Shown here in pieces: positions 1-13,200 of a stretch of 64,000 bases of DNA. This DNA is from Gymnogyps californianus. Lineage: Eukaryota > Chordata > Aves > Accipitriformes > Cathartidae. The notes below the pieces were generated by a model that ran no database searches, was not told the origin of the DNA, and saw only the letters and a program-made list of their open reading frames with translations. Where the stretch lies: positions 6,113,501-6,177,500 of the forward strand of contig NC_059476.1 in assembly GCF_018139145.2 (NCBI RefSeq). Reading direction: 5' to 3'. A program made the position numbers and the translations under genes. Position 1 is the stretch's first letter. Every line of letters starts with the position of its first letter.

Positions 1-3000
1 TTCTGCTGCAGGCAGCAAAGCCCGTGCAGTAAGTCATCCTGTCACCTAAACCCCATCCCATAGGTTAGAGGTATGTGCACCCCACAAGCATGTTAAGCAA
101 GTCTCTGAGCTTACCATCATATCCTTAGATTTGAGCAAACCTATTAGAGCCAACAATTCTGGTGAAATGCTCAACTGACAATTACAAAGCCATTGTATGT
201 GTTCCTTTCAGTGTGTAATTTGCTAATGATATTTCAATATATAGCTGGGGAAGTGAGAGGGAGCATGTGTCTGACCTCCTGACCTCACAGCTGTATCCAG
301 GGAATTGTATACTTCAATGATTTCTTTTATACAAACCTGTGTTTGGTTAATTTTAAAAATAATTATTCTGAGTTTTCATAGAAATGAGAGTCAGAGATGC
401 AGCATGTTCCAGCATGCAAAAAAACCTAGCAATACTACTAGGAGAACCTTATTTGTACCAGGACATAAGCATTATTTATGACTGCCTCTCCTTATCTTTG
501 TGAGTATGGTTAAATAGGCCACTTTTAACTACAGCTTTGCTGCTGTTGCTCTTTAAGAGTCATATCCCATGAAACAGAGCTTCAGTGTGTTTTTATATAC
601 TGATGTTGATTCTCAAATACTTTAAGGCCGAGAGGCTCGGATGAATTATTCTGAAATACAAGGAGTTTTTTTATGCTGTAGTGAGGCGTCAGATCAGCTG
701 ACAAACAGTTCCCTTTACATTAAGTGGTGTGCAAACACGTGATTCCTGCTAGGGCTCTTTGAGAATCCCTTTCTACAAGGATAGGTCCCTACAATAGTTG
801 CATCTACATCTTTGCTTTCAGTTTAATAACTTTTATCACTTCAGTAATACAATTTCTAGCAGAGCATCACAAATTGCTGCACCGGTGCAAGTGACGGGCA
901 ATGAACAGTGATGTAGAGATGATAGGCGTGTGTGGAGGGTAGAAACCTTTTAAAATGGCTTTGTTTTTGGAGGAAGACTGGTGTTGTTACATCCTGATTG
1001 CCAGACTAAACCTACAAATGAAAATGGAATTATTTCAGAACATTGAGCATAAAGATGTAAATGTACATAAACAAACGTATAATTGAAGTACTACTAGTGG
1101 TCATCTGGAAATAGATACAGTTGTTTTGAAATCTGATGGTATGGCAGGTCTTCTAACAAGAGATTTAAACATAGGAAAGTTAGAGTAATATTCTGGGTTT
1201 CACTTTTACCTACAACTCGATGCCTATTCCTTTGTGCCTAGCGCTGCTTTACATAAAGCAGGCCAGATCTGTGTTTTCAATATCAGCCTTCTCATTCCTT
1301 TCTGACTTAGAGAATGAAACTTACTGTTCCCCTCTGTCATCTCTCTTTCTCTCTCCTAAAAATGCCCGTGGACCGAGGCCTCAGCCTGCAGGCAGCATCA
1401 GGCAGGCAGGTCCTTGTTCCCGTGGGGACTCCCACTCCGTCCCACTCACAACACTGCAAGTGCTTCAGAGCTCAGTTTGTCTCCTCTGCAACATCTTGGT
1501 TGAGTCCTCTGCCTGTCTGATCTGCAAGGTGAAGCATGGGCTTTTCCAGTTATCGGCGCGTTCACAGGTTATTTTTGGGGGGAAACAAACCAAGAAAAAA
1601 ACCAACAACCCTATTCATCTTCAATGTTGTCATACGCTTGACCCATTACTTCATACAGTACCTAGTAAAATGAGACTGTACAAATTGTATGGGTACAAAA
1701 ATTAGCATTACATAGTCGATAAATCATGCAAGGAATTTAGTATCTGTGTACTTGGTCTAAATTTGTTAACACTGGCAAGATAAAGGTCATTTTGACTCCA
1801 TGCTGACTCTTGAAACTGGCACGCTGCTCAGAAATTTGAGGTTTCTTCATCTAGCTGTGCGCATGTGCCTAGTTATCTAATACTTTAATTGCTAACAAAA
1901 CAGTGGGTAGTAGAGAATATACTGTTCTGTGTCAATATTTAAGCAGGACTTTACTTATGGCTTAAGTTTATTCACCTTGGAGAGAGAGAATTTTTGCCTC
2001 ACTTGAATAATTGGGCAAAGAAAAAGCAGGGTTTCAACTTGTTCCTGTGGTTTGTACTTACTATAGGCAAATGGAAAAATATGTGAGCTATTTTTGAAAC
2101 CCGTGTCTTTCAGGTCTTTTTCTTTTTTTTTTTTTTTTTAGATTTTGGGAACTGTTGAGACCTCTCAAGGGTCTGGGACCTTTCTCCTCCTTCTCCTTGC
2201 CAATGACTGAGGCAAATGAAACTCTCTGGCTTGTTTCTGATGAATATTTGCCTAAATCCTTAAAATTCTTCTGCAAAGGAGATTAGCAACAGTAATTGTC
2301 TCTCCTTTCCTTCTCATCGCTCCTTGAAAAGCTGAGCATGGGGATGGGGACTTCTGCAGGCACACATGCAAGGGAAGCTGAGAAGAGAAAGCATAAGCTG
2401 CTCAGGTTTAGGTACAGAAATCACCACCGCTGTCTATCTTCACCGCATTCTCAGTGGCTTTTCCCAAAAGACGTTGTCGCTTGAAGTGTAAAACTTGCTG
2501 TTTTCCATGTCCAAAAGTCTGATCCTTGCTGTGGAGGAAGTTAAAATAAGTGATGCCATCCTACTCCTATGAAGCCTTAAAACATTTGGAATGGCAATTA
2601 AGGAGGAGGTTATAAAGATGGATTTTTAATTTTTTTTTTTTTCAAACTTCAGTTGTCCACGTGGGAGAAGCAGCAATGTGGAGCTGTGAAGTCTGCCATG
2701 TGCAGAGGCTCTATTTGGATCATTTTGCCCGGAATCTGTTCACATGCCTTAAAGGATCTGTTTGTTTTTAATACCTCGTGTTCACTAATCTGTGATAACA
2801 TTAACAAACCAAGTCTTGAGGAAGTTACATACTTTGATCATTCCTTTATGCTTCCTGAAAGTCTCTCCTGAGTTGATCCCGCTTCAAACTTCCCCTTCCA
2901 TACTGCAAGTTTAATCCTTGTATCTACTTTTCACCATTTCTGTGCTATGCTGGGACATGAAATAAATATGGAGCAAAATGAAACCCCTGTATCAAGACAC

Positions 3001-6000
3001 AGAAGGTATATTCAGTCTTTGTCCTGTGAAATAAGACAGTATTGCAAACCAAATGTAGCATAGCTTATGGCTATACTATGCATCATAGGACTCTAGAAAC
3101 TAGGGATCTAGGTACCAGACTGCTGCTTTTAATACAAGTCTCATTATTAGTTTAGGACCTGGCTTATGGCCATAAAAGTGGTGGTTTTGTTGGGTGTGAG
3201 TTTTTTGGGGTTTTTTTGTTTTGTTTTTTTTAAGCAGAGGAAATGTGCGAAGAGCACATACACCATAAGTTAAAGCTATGTGAAGATAACTGAAGAGAGG
3301 AAGAAGGGGCAGCAAGCTTTGAACAAAGAACGGTTTCTCCACAGAAGATGTGCACGTATGCCATGCCTTTAAAAATCTCTGCCAAATCTGACTGGGCTTG
3401 TAAGGGGAACTGGCTGGAGCTTGTCCATGGATCTCCTGGCGTAGATGGGGCTCTAACTGTCCCTCCGGGGGGCAACTGGGAAGGCCTCTTACTCAGAATG
3501 GCGCATCTGGGGTCTAGAGTGATGCTTGTGGTGCATGAAAATATAAAGGGAAGCAGAGTGAGAGTTGGATGAGCTGCATTTAGCAAGCTGACCAACAGTT
3601 TTCAGCCTTTTTCTATGACAGACAGATTGCCATTGTCTTTCAAGGCGAGTTTTGGACATTTTTCTTAGCTAGTTTCAAGCTGTGGCGAATCCCAGTGTGG
3701 CTTTTGTTTGCAAACCGGAATTTTCTTCCACATCCTATCTCTAATCCAGATTTTTCAGTAACTTGGAGCCATTCTTACTGATACAAGTCCAATGCCAAAA
3801 CAATCCCAGAACACTAGATTTAAGTATTTATTGCTTTATAATAATTTCAATTCTTATTCATATATCTTTTCAGTAGGAGTACTTATTGAAAAGGCACTTT
3901 TTATTTTGCAAGGGCACTACGTTATGGCATGATGAGGATCTAAAGTGTGCAGTGTTGAAGTTAAAACTAAAATGTTATCTGCTCTGAGAATAAAAATTAA
4001 GCCTGCAGCTCAATATTGCTAAACCTGAATATATAAAACATCTTGTCTGTCCTCCCTATCTCTAATACTTAGCCAGGTGCTAGACCAGCTAAAATCTGAG
4101 ATCTTTTTTATTAAACTTCTGGGGTTTGGACCTTTAGAGTTTATGTTTACAAGGCTTTTTGTAACAATGAGCAGTAACCTTTTCTTCTAATGAAGCCTGA
4201 AGTTCTCACGTGATCACTCTAAACGTTGATGCTTTAAGAAAAAATACCAAACGCTTTTTAGAATTAGGAGTATGGGAAGTCATCTAAAAGGGTGAAATTA
4301 GAAAGATTTCCAGATGTGAAAGAACCAAGTTAGTCATGTCATAAGAAGCTCAAAACCCAACCAAATCTAAACACTGAGGTTTACGTAGGTGTATTTTATT
4401 CAGGATTTCCTGCTAAAAATGATAGATCCAACATCCTGTATCATGTCAGTGATTTTGAATTTGTAGGAGAATTGTAGGTGGCAAGAAAGGTTCTTCCTAG
4501 ATTATCTGTGGTAGATGTTTGGACACAAACCAGTTTTTGCAGAGTTAGGAAAAAGTGGTTTCCTTCTAATCCTAGCACTTTCCTTCCAGTGTTCTCTGTG
4601 ATATCTTGCTTCTAAAAGTCAGTTTTTGTCTCAGTCTAGCAGACCTTTGAAACATAGTTTATAAGAAACGTTATTCCTTCTAATGCAGTTAATCCATGCC
4701 TTTTTAGATTTCCTATGTCATTAACTTTAAATATGCATTTTTGGGTCTTTTCCCCACTTTCGGGTATTGGCAGGCTGCAAAGAGCCGTGTATTACACTGT
4801 GCCAGTTGTTCTCAATCATTCTTGTGACAATATTATCCCTGTAATATGGCCAAAGCAGAGTCTATGTTGATTATCTGACGCTTAATTACCTGAATTACAA
4901 GATATAAAATGTACTTTGAGCACCCTTAAGGTATGTAACTAAATTATTCGACTGCTTTTGTATTCTTCCCCACTTTGTCCTTCTCCATGGTTTGCATTTG
5001 TGAACTATTATTTAAAAAAAAAAACCAAAACCCAAACCAGGAGATTTATGTTTCTATGCTGGTTTGGATTAAGATAGCACGTAACATAAATATAAGAGTC
5101 AGTTTGTGGGCTAGCTTTGCTTCTTATCCTTTCCCACATTGTATTTGAACCCCGAGCAGCGCAGTTTCTCTGGAGCATATGACTGTGGGGTTTTCATATC
5201 TTGTGCCTGCTAATATATGTGAATTTTTTTAAAGCAATGGTGTTCATGATCTTATTGCTCCTGATCTATGGAGGTGTGTGGATCTAAATTTACAAATGAG
5301 TTCTGAGCTCCCAGAAGAGGTGTGGGAGCTTCAGGGGAAGTATTTTTGCAGTAATTCTAGAAATCCCTACATCTATCCTTGCTTGATTTGCATACTACAT
5401 CATTTGCAGTGCTAACATTGACTTGGGGATAGCTTTGACAGAATCTCTCCAGAGGTCAGTTCTGCTATTTTCACCTTGACAAGCCAGTAGATAGTTCAGA
5501 GTGGCAATTCTAGCATTGTCCAAACTTTTATACTGGGGAAAAAATAATGCGGTAAACCCCTACCCTTTCTGTTAGGGCTAGTATACTTCTTGCCAAATAG
5601 CCCCATAGAGCCATACTACCCCTAGTTTCTATGCTGTCTCAAGCAAGTATTCAGCTGATGGCAAGTTATTCTAAACGTCCTCATAGTAAAGTAAGGTTCT
5701 GAGAACTCCTTTATGATACTTTCTTCTTCCTTTTTCAAAAAAACCCAGCTCTGAATTTCGTCTTCATAGGTGCACAGTTCTGTTCTCTTCTAAACCATTG
5801 CTCTTAATCTACCCTGTGTGTTACAAGCTGTTCTTAGGTAGTATGTTCCAGATAACGGAATTTAAAACAAATGGTTTAACTTGCAGAGTCTATCACTTAA
5901 AGCTAAAATCATGCCAAACTTCGTGTTGCTTTCAGACTTTAATCAGCCACCTTTTGCGTTTAATTGCTATTTTGGCAGGCTAGAGAAAAGAAATTGAGAT

Positions 6001-9000
6001 TTTTAACAATTTCTTATCAACGTGAACCGAAAATAATTTGATGAGACAAAGAAAAGGTCTTTTTCTAACTCGAAGATGCTCTACTTGCCAAGTGTCAGAA
6101 GCTTTTTGCAAACATCAGAGGTGGGAGAGGTTTTTTGGAAAAAAGCTTGTGAGACTCCTTTATAATGGAAGACTTTATGCAACATAGGTAAATGCATGAT
6201 GTGCTCCCATTTACAGCGTGTCCTGCCTAACACATCTCATCTACCTAATGTTCCACTCCAATGGACCAGCTTCTTGGAAGGCTTTATGGAGCTTTGATAT
6301 GCATTGAAAAGTAACAAACCTGGCATCCCATTTACCTAGGTAAATTTACCTGTATATCTGTATCCTAGGTTGTATTTCTTACAGTGGACGTGCACTACAG
6401 TGTTACTGACTTTCACCTCACTGCTTAACGTCACAAGCATAGCTGTGGCCAAATGCATCGTTATCAATAAAGTCTGTCCTCTCCCGATTCATCCAGTAAA
6501 AAGCAATGGTACAGTTGTTAATCAAGGAAGTGCCTGTTTGTCATTAATATCCACTTCACTTTAAATTTGTTTAAGTGTTGGAAACCTCAGAAGCTGCTAT
6601 TCCAGTTGCTTATAATGTGCTCTTTGTTTTCTGTTTGGCTTATCTTTAAGCACAATACAGTCTTAAGGAAGCACACCCACTCTCTAATGTTTTCCTTGGG
6701 AGCCAGAAATGTGTGCTGCAGCGTATTTAGGCAGTTGCAAGTAAAAGTGAAGTGTATATTATGAAAGGTGCGGGGGATGGTAGTGGTGGGATGCAGGAAA
6801 TTATACTCAACTTTAGAGGTTGCAGATCCAGGCTAAAACCAGAGTTATGACACTTTCTGATTTGAAATTGTGCAGCCGAAGCCAAAAAGCTGAACTAGCA
6901 AATGCGAAAACATTCAGCTTGCCCTGCTTGATGGATGGCTTTTTAAGGCTGGTACACCTTGTGTTATGAGTACACCCCGTCTTTTAAAAGTTCAGCAGCT
7001 AAACTGAAACTAACCATTGTTCAAATACTTTTGTAATGAGAGAATCTTGTTTACTTTAATGGTTTCCCTTCCTAACAGGCATGCTGTTTTTTCCCAGCCT
7101 GCAATGTTTCTTCTTTCTTTATAGCACTTCCAAAACTGACATTATCCCTGGCTCCTTGGCTAATTAATTCTGATTTCCTTGCAAAAAAATCTTTTTTTTG
7201 AGAAGTACTAAGTTTTTCTTGAAAGTCTTGGATTTTATTTTAGCTAATGCTGAATCTGTTAATAAAGAAGGCTTAACTTTATACATGGCTGGCTTGGGAG
7301 GCTACATAGGTAGTCCAGATGTAGTGTGTACATACATATATATATGGGGTGCGTGGGAGGAGGTAAGAACAAAATACAATGTTTAAAAACCCTGATCTTG
7401 CAGGTGTGAGACACAGCACCACTGTGCGTGTCGTTAGCCACTCCTGCGTATGGGCAATGGTACCACAGCCAAAAGCCTGGTCTGGCTGTGGATCCCAACT
7501 CACACATACATGTGCGTGCCCCCTCTAACAGCTTGTCTGTGAGAGGATAGCAGCCTACTGCTCTGTTACTTACTCGAGTTGCTCTTTTTTCAAGATGCCG
7601 AATCTCTGTTCTGAACATCTCACTGCTCTTCAAAGCCCTGTGGGATTATCCAAACCTGCAATCTCAGCCTCTACTTCTTTGTGACATATGACTTTTCATT
7701 TTCTGCTGCATTCTGAATATCGTTCCAAGGTATCAAAGAAAACACGATAAAAAATGATTGAATTCAAAATAAAATCATGCAGATGTTTTGTGTCCCCTTG
7801 CTGCTGCTTTTTTTTTTTAAAAACTAAGACCAAATCGTATACAGACACCAGATATGAGACCTCATTGTAGAATTCTTTAAATTTCACAAGGATTCAATCT
7901 TGAATGCTGAAATTGAAAAGTCAGTTGTGATTTTGGTTCAGTCACAGGTAAATGTCATTGGGGTCCTATTCGGAGGCTGCTGAAAACTCAATTGAAAAGC
8001 TGATCTTGGAAGAGCTCTGATTTAACAGAAGTGTCTTAGAAACAATTTAAGGAGTTGTTTTCTTTCTCTGAATAAAACTCAAGCCTTGGTTTAGATTTAA
8101 ATTTTAACTCTGAGTTTTTATTTTAAATGCAGTTTATGAACCATTGCTAACATCTCGCTCTATCTTGAGCAAAGCAAGTTTGAGACAAGGCTGTTTTTCT
8201 ATTAAATAAATAAACATTACTATTTCATTGATACTTCTTAACTGAAAAGGTCAGCCCCATTGTTTCTAAAGCAGTAGTACATGAATCTGAAACATAAATC
8301 ATTAGTATCAACAGCGAAAACCAAGATGTAGGCAAGCATTTGTCACAATGAATGGAAAAATAAACAAGTTGTTCCCCCAAGACCTCTGTGCTATTTAGAG
8401 CTGAATGAAAACTTCATTGAATAAAATAATCAGTTTGAATACTCTTTTTGATTGTTCTGTGAATGCCATTTGAGAGATCATATCTTCCTCAAAGGTATCT
8501 ACACATAAAGTACTTGACTTTTAAAAATGCTCTAAATTAGAGATTAAGCGTTAAAAGCAGGTCTCCTCAATCCCACTTTTACACCACCTTAGTATTTGTA
8601 ATTTTTTCTAACTGAAAAATCTTACAGAAATAAAAAAGATGGACTTCCTTGTATTTCTAGTATCTCATACCACTTCATCCTTTCTGCAGAGGGAAAGTAA
8701 TAACAGAAGAGAAAGGAGAAAAACCTGAAACCAGAAAATGGAAAATAGACATTTTTCAGTTTTCAGAAGCCAAGCTGAAATATTTTGAACTGAAATTGAA
8801 GCATTTTATTCGGTGAAAAATGAAGGGGGGAAAAAAACACCCAAAGCAGATCTGTAGGTGTTGGCCAATGTTTTCCTTTTGCAGTCCTGCCTGCTGTGGC
8901 TACAGCAGTACTTTTCTTTCTCTCCTAGTACAGAAAAATATTTTGCAAGACATGGAACTTTCATTTGACTGAATGTCCCTCTGACATTCCTGCTGCACCT

Positions 9001-9944
9001 CTTTGGAAAAAACAAAGAAAGAGAAAGTATTCTACTGTTAGAAATATGTGGTGTGACAAGTCTGTGCATCTTAGTTTTTTGATATATATCTTTTGGTCAT
9101 ACACCTTCAGAAGAATAATTTGCTGTAAAATATTATTCATAAATCTCACAAATAAGGGTTCGGCAAAAATGGCAACGTTGCAGGGAGGAATAGGGAGACT
9201 GCAGGGCACACCCGTGTGTGCAATGTCACGTATGCCCTCAGTTAGGGCAACCTCTGTTCCAGTGCAGGGCTTCCGGGAAGTTCGATGGACTAGTGTCTAG
9301 AAAATCTTCAAAACCAAGGCTTGAAAGTGATATCCTTGTTTTTCTGGGTTTGAAAAATTTCCTTAGTTGATTTTTAAGTCATATAGTTGGTAGAGATTGC
9401 CTCCTGCCTTTGTCCTTCCATCATCACAGCTACAGCATTTATATTCACTTTTCAGAGTTTCTTTTGTATAGCTTAATGTAGGAAGGGATTTATTTTTTTT
9501 CACGTCCGTTCTTGCTAAGTCTTTTTTTGGCTACTAGAAAAAAAGCATATTTGTCAAGGAAAGCAAAACAGAAACGATGGGCATACTGAATTGTGTTTAA
9601 ATATTGGTCCTATTCCCTTAGTCACTTACTGGCTTTTGTTGGTCTCTGTGAAAATGTGCTCACTACAAAAGTTTGCCTGTATGACAGAAGGGTCTGTACC
9701 TGCTGGTGTTTGCTTGTAGACTGTAGACTTGCGTTTGAACAGTAGTTAAATATCTCCTGTAACATTTAGATTCTCACTATATCTCATCAACTAGGGAGGC
9801 AGAATATAATGAAAAATGTGACAATCCAATGGACAGCGAACATATCTTAAGCACATATTCTTCAGTGACTGGATTGCCTTGAGACAGTCTAACAGTCTAA
9901 CTAGCCCTGTATTTGCAGCCACTGCAAAATGCAGATTTAATAAG
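1..9944. other. Non-coding AT-rich stretch, no gene seen
   Basis: I see no exon, RNA gene or recognisable transposon here. The open frames are at most 161 codons, have no domain I recognise and are scattered over both strands. Simple sequence is limited to homopolymers, such as a 17-T run at 2123-2139 and an A run near 5011, and a short TA run near 7335. Intron and intergenic DNA cannot be told apart from this sequence alone. Confidence 0.6.
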
Positions 9945-10260
9945 AAGCCTCACATGCTTGCAGCTGGAGGAGTCCTAGCAGCTGGAGAAGGGACAGGGGG
10001 CTGGTCTGCGCTGAGCAGCGGGTGCTCAGAGCACCCTTCTGGGGCAAAAGCTTCGGGACCTGCTGCAGGAGAAGCCCAAGCTGTCGGGGAGAGACAGTTA
10101 AGGTTCTCCCAACCTCTTGGCAAATCCAAGGCTGAGGAGGGGTGAGGGAGATGTTCTGAGTGCGTCCCCCTCCCGTGGCAACCGTGACCTCGAAGAGACC
10201 ATTGCACTGGTGCAGTCACTACTGGTGCCGTGCTCAGGGAATCCAGTGTTTGTATTGGCA
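9945..10260. other. Locally GC-richer patch, unassigned
   Basis: Base composition shifts here towards G and C relative to the flanks. Open frames of 88 and 103 codons overlap on opposite strands, which is what GC-rich sequence with few stop codons produces. No repeat family, splice-site pair or protein domain was recognised. It could be an old retroelement piece too decayed to name, or a small CpG-poor regulatory block. Confidence 0.3.
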
Positions 10261-13200
10261 AAGAGCCTGAGGAGTAGACCGTGAGAGATGTAGGTTGTGG
10301 GATGACTTGTTCAGATCAAGGACTGTGTGTAGATTGGCTTCGGGAACATCACAATAGTGAGACTATCATTAGGTTTAGAAGGATTTGGGTTGTGAGACCA
10401 GATGAGTGAGTTCCATTTACTCACATAGATTTTATTTATCTTTACACCTTTCGTCTAAAAGTGATGGTTGCATTTCCTTTGATGTTGTTTTCTACTTAAG
10501 CTAGTACAGAAACAATTCTTTTTCCTGTATTATTTTCATAGACTAAGTGAATGATTAACTAAGAGAGAGTCTTGTAATATTTCCATAATTAAATCTCTCG
10601 CCAATGAAGGCAATGCACTTGAAATTACATATCTTCTGAAGTACCTTAGTGCATCAGGGCCTGCTTTTGGCTTCATTTTTCAGGCTGTTTCACAAGCAGA
10701 AACTAGCTGGCCTAAAGCTTATAAACAGCTTTGAGTATCAGCTACGTGCTTTGTTAGAACAGCATCCATCACGACGTCAGGGATGCAGCGGGGTGTTTTG
10801 TCTTATCTTCTCTCTCGGCAGTCGTGTGTTCTCATACCTAGACAGTTGGCTCATTAAAACAAGTGTGCTATTGCTGAGCACAAAAAAAAAAAGAGACACG
10901 CTCGGTTTTTTTAAGGCTTGGATTTATAGCTCCATGTTGTAATCAGACATCACAAATTCTTTCACAAGAACTATAAAGCAAGTTTTCTCATGAGAAGGAG
11001 GAAAAAAAAAAAAAGAAAAGGCAAGTATGCTGTCCTCCATTAAACAATTGTGATTTTCTAGTTTAGTGCAAGCTTGAGGGGGAAAAGGGGACCTAGCAGT
11101 AAATCATCTGTGCAGCTCTCGGCCATAAAGTTTCTGGAGCAGTCAAAACTGCCAGGGCTTGTTTGGATGACTTATTCCTAGGCAGGGGGGATGGAAGAAA
11201 GTTTATAATACAGCTGCAAACTTTTGCTATCTCTAGTGTCATTGTTGTTTACATTACGCGATAATGTGCTACAGAAACCTCCTCCTTCCATTTCAAAGGT
11301 GACATTTTCCTCTCTGACCTTGTTTTGAGATGATTTCACCCAGCCAACGGAGCAAAAATCTGGAATTGCCTCGGCAACGGTGCGCGTTGGTTAGGTCTTT
11401 GCAGGGAAGGAGGGGTTCTGTAAGGGCTGCAGCAGCCAAGCCTGGTCAGGCTGGGCTGGAGTTGGGGAGAGACCTGTGGGTCTGACTGGTGTTTGGATCA
11501 GGCCTTTGAATGCTTCGCCAGGAGAGGTGGTGTGGGCCGTTATCCAAATCGGGTGACTGATTGAGTGATTGCTTTGTGTTGAGATTGGAAGGGAGAAGGG
11601 TGCCAGTTGGCTTGGGTGACTGGTTGCTCTTGGATAACTTACCTGTTGCTCCGAAAAGGCTGCCAGCATTTTACACTAAACTATTAGATCCTCTCCATCA
11701 GGCTAAGGCTAAAATGTTTATTGCTTATCTCGATCAACAAAATTTGATCAAAGAACTTCATCGCTGTACAATATTTCAAATTGTAATTGCTGCAAACTGT
11801 GTGCTGTGGTTGGAGGGACTATTTTCAGTAGGAGGCGATGCTTCTGTTCGACAATGCAGTGATGTATCTGATAGCAGAGCGGGCCTTGGGGAGCGGATCA
11901 CAGTAACGCATGCATGCAGGGCTGCCGCTACCTGTGCAGACTGCCACTGCCTGGATGAGCTCTGCAAATGCTGAAGCAGTGTAAGAAAAATACTCCTGCA
12001 GACCACCAGAACTTGCCCAGAAGGGTGTTATATAGTGCACCTTGATACCAGTCAACTGACAAATTAGGGGAGGATAAATATATCTTAAATATGTGTTCTA
12101 GAAAAGCAACTTGCAAATTTGTGAGAATAATACTAGAATTGACTCTTAAACTGTGTTTTTGGGGGGAAATGGAGGAAACTAGGCCCAAATCAGGACTGTA
12201 TTCCTCTTTCTTCTCCTGAAATTCTTTCTCCTCAGTCTTTCCTGTGTGCACTGTTATAAGAAAGACGTCCAGTATCCTGAGACCTCTGACTAACGCTTGA
12301 GATGAGTATCTTTTAAATTAAACAGAACTTAGCCTGACCTGTCTCTGTCTTAAATTTCTTAATAGTATGAAATATACCCTTTAAACAATCTTAGACCTGC
12401 GGTTCCCCCTTCTCCCCTTAATCTAAGGTATGATTAGTGCTTAATGGACCTTGAAAAGCACCTTTATTTATAATGGCCACAGGTTGCTCTTGTCTAGATA
12501 TGATCTCCAGTTTTCTGTTTTCTCTTGAAATGAAACCCAAAATAGTGGGACGCATACTTGGTTATTATGTTCATATATGCTACATTTTTTTTTTTCTCAG
12601 AACCACCTTCTTTGGTGAATGATTTAATATATATAACTTCTTTTACACCAAAAACAACGGACTTCTTTATGCTGGGCAGTACTGATAACGCAGTATCTAT
12701 TACATAGATATACCAGGGTATCAGGTGCCAAGAAGCACTTTTCACGAGGGAGGACATCTAAATCCAGGACATTTATTCTGCATCCAAGGAGGTGCAGCGC
12801 AAGCAAGAGATAGCACTCTCATACTCACTACATTTTGCTGCACAAAGAGCTCAGAAGCCCTCAAAATGTCAGCCTGCGTGAGTCAATACTGATTATCTGC
12901 TATGTGCTATTTGCTGAAATCCAGGGATAAAAGTATCTAAGACCCAGTGCTTTAAGAAAATCAACCCAAGCAGGCAAAGACCCAGACTGTGATTCCAGCA
13001 ACATTTCTTCGATTGAATAAAACCTTGTGCGTCAGACTTTAGATAAAAACTGTATCAGTTATGTCTGTGCATCTGCTTATTGAGAACGGTTACAAGATTT
13101 TTCTAAGGAGCGATCTTCCAAATCACACCGCCTCTCTCATACCTGCCTAACTCAACTCCAACTAGAAAATGAGAGAGGTGAAGCTCTCAGAGCTGGTGGA

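Noticed and set aside
1220..1705. 161-codon plus-strand frame as a possible gene
   Set aside because: No domain, low-complexity start, an overlapping frame in another register and no supporting splice or promoter context.
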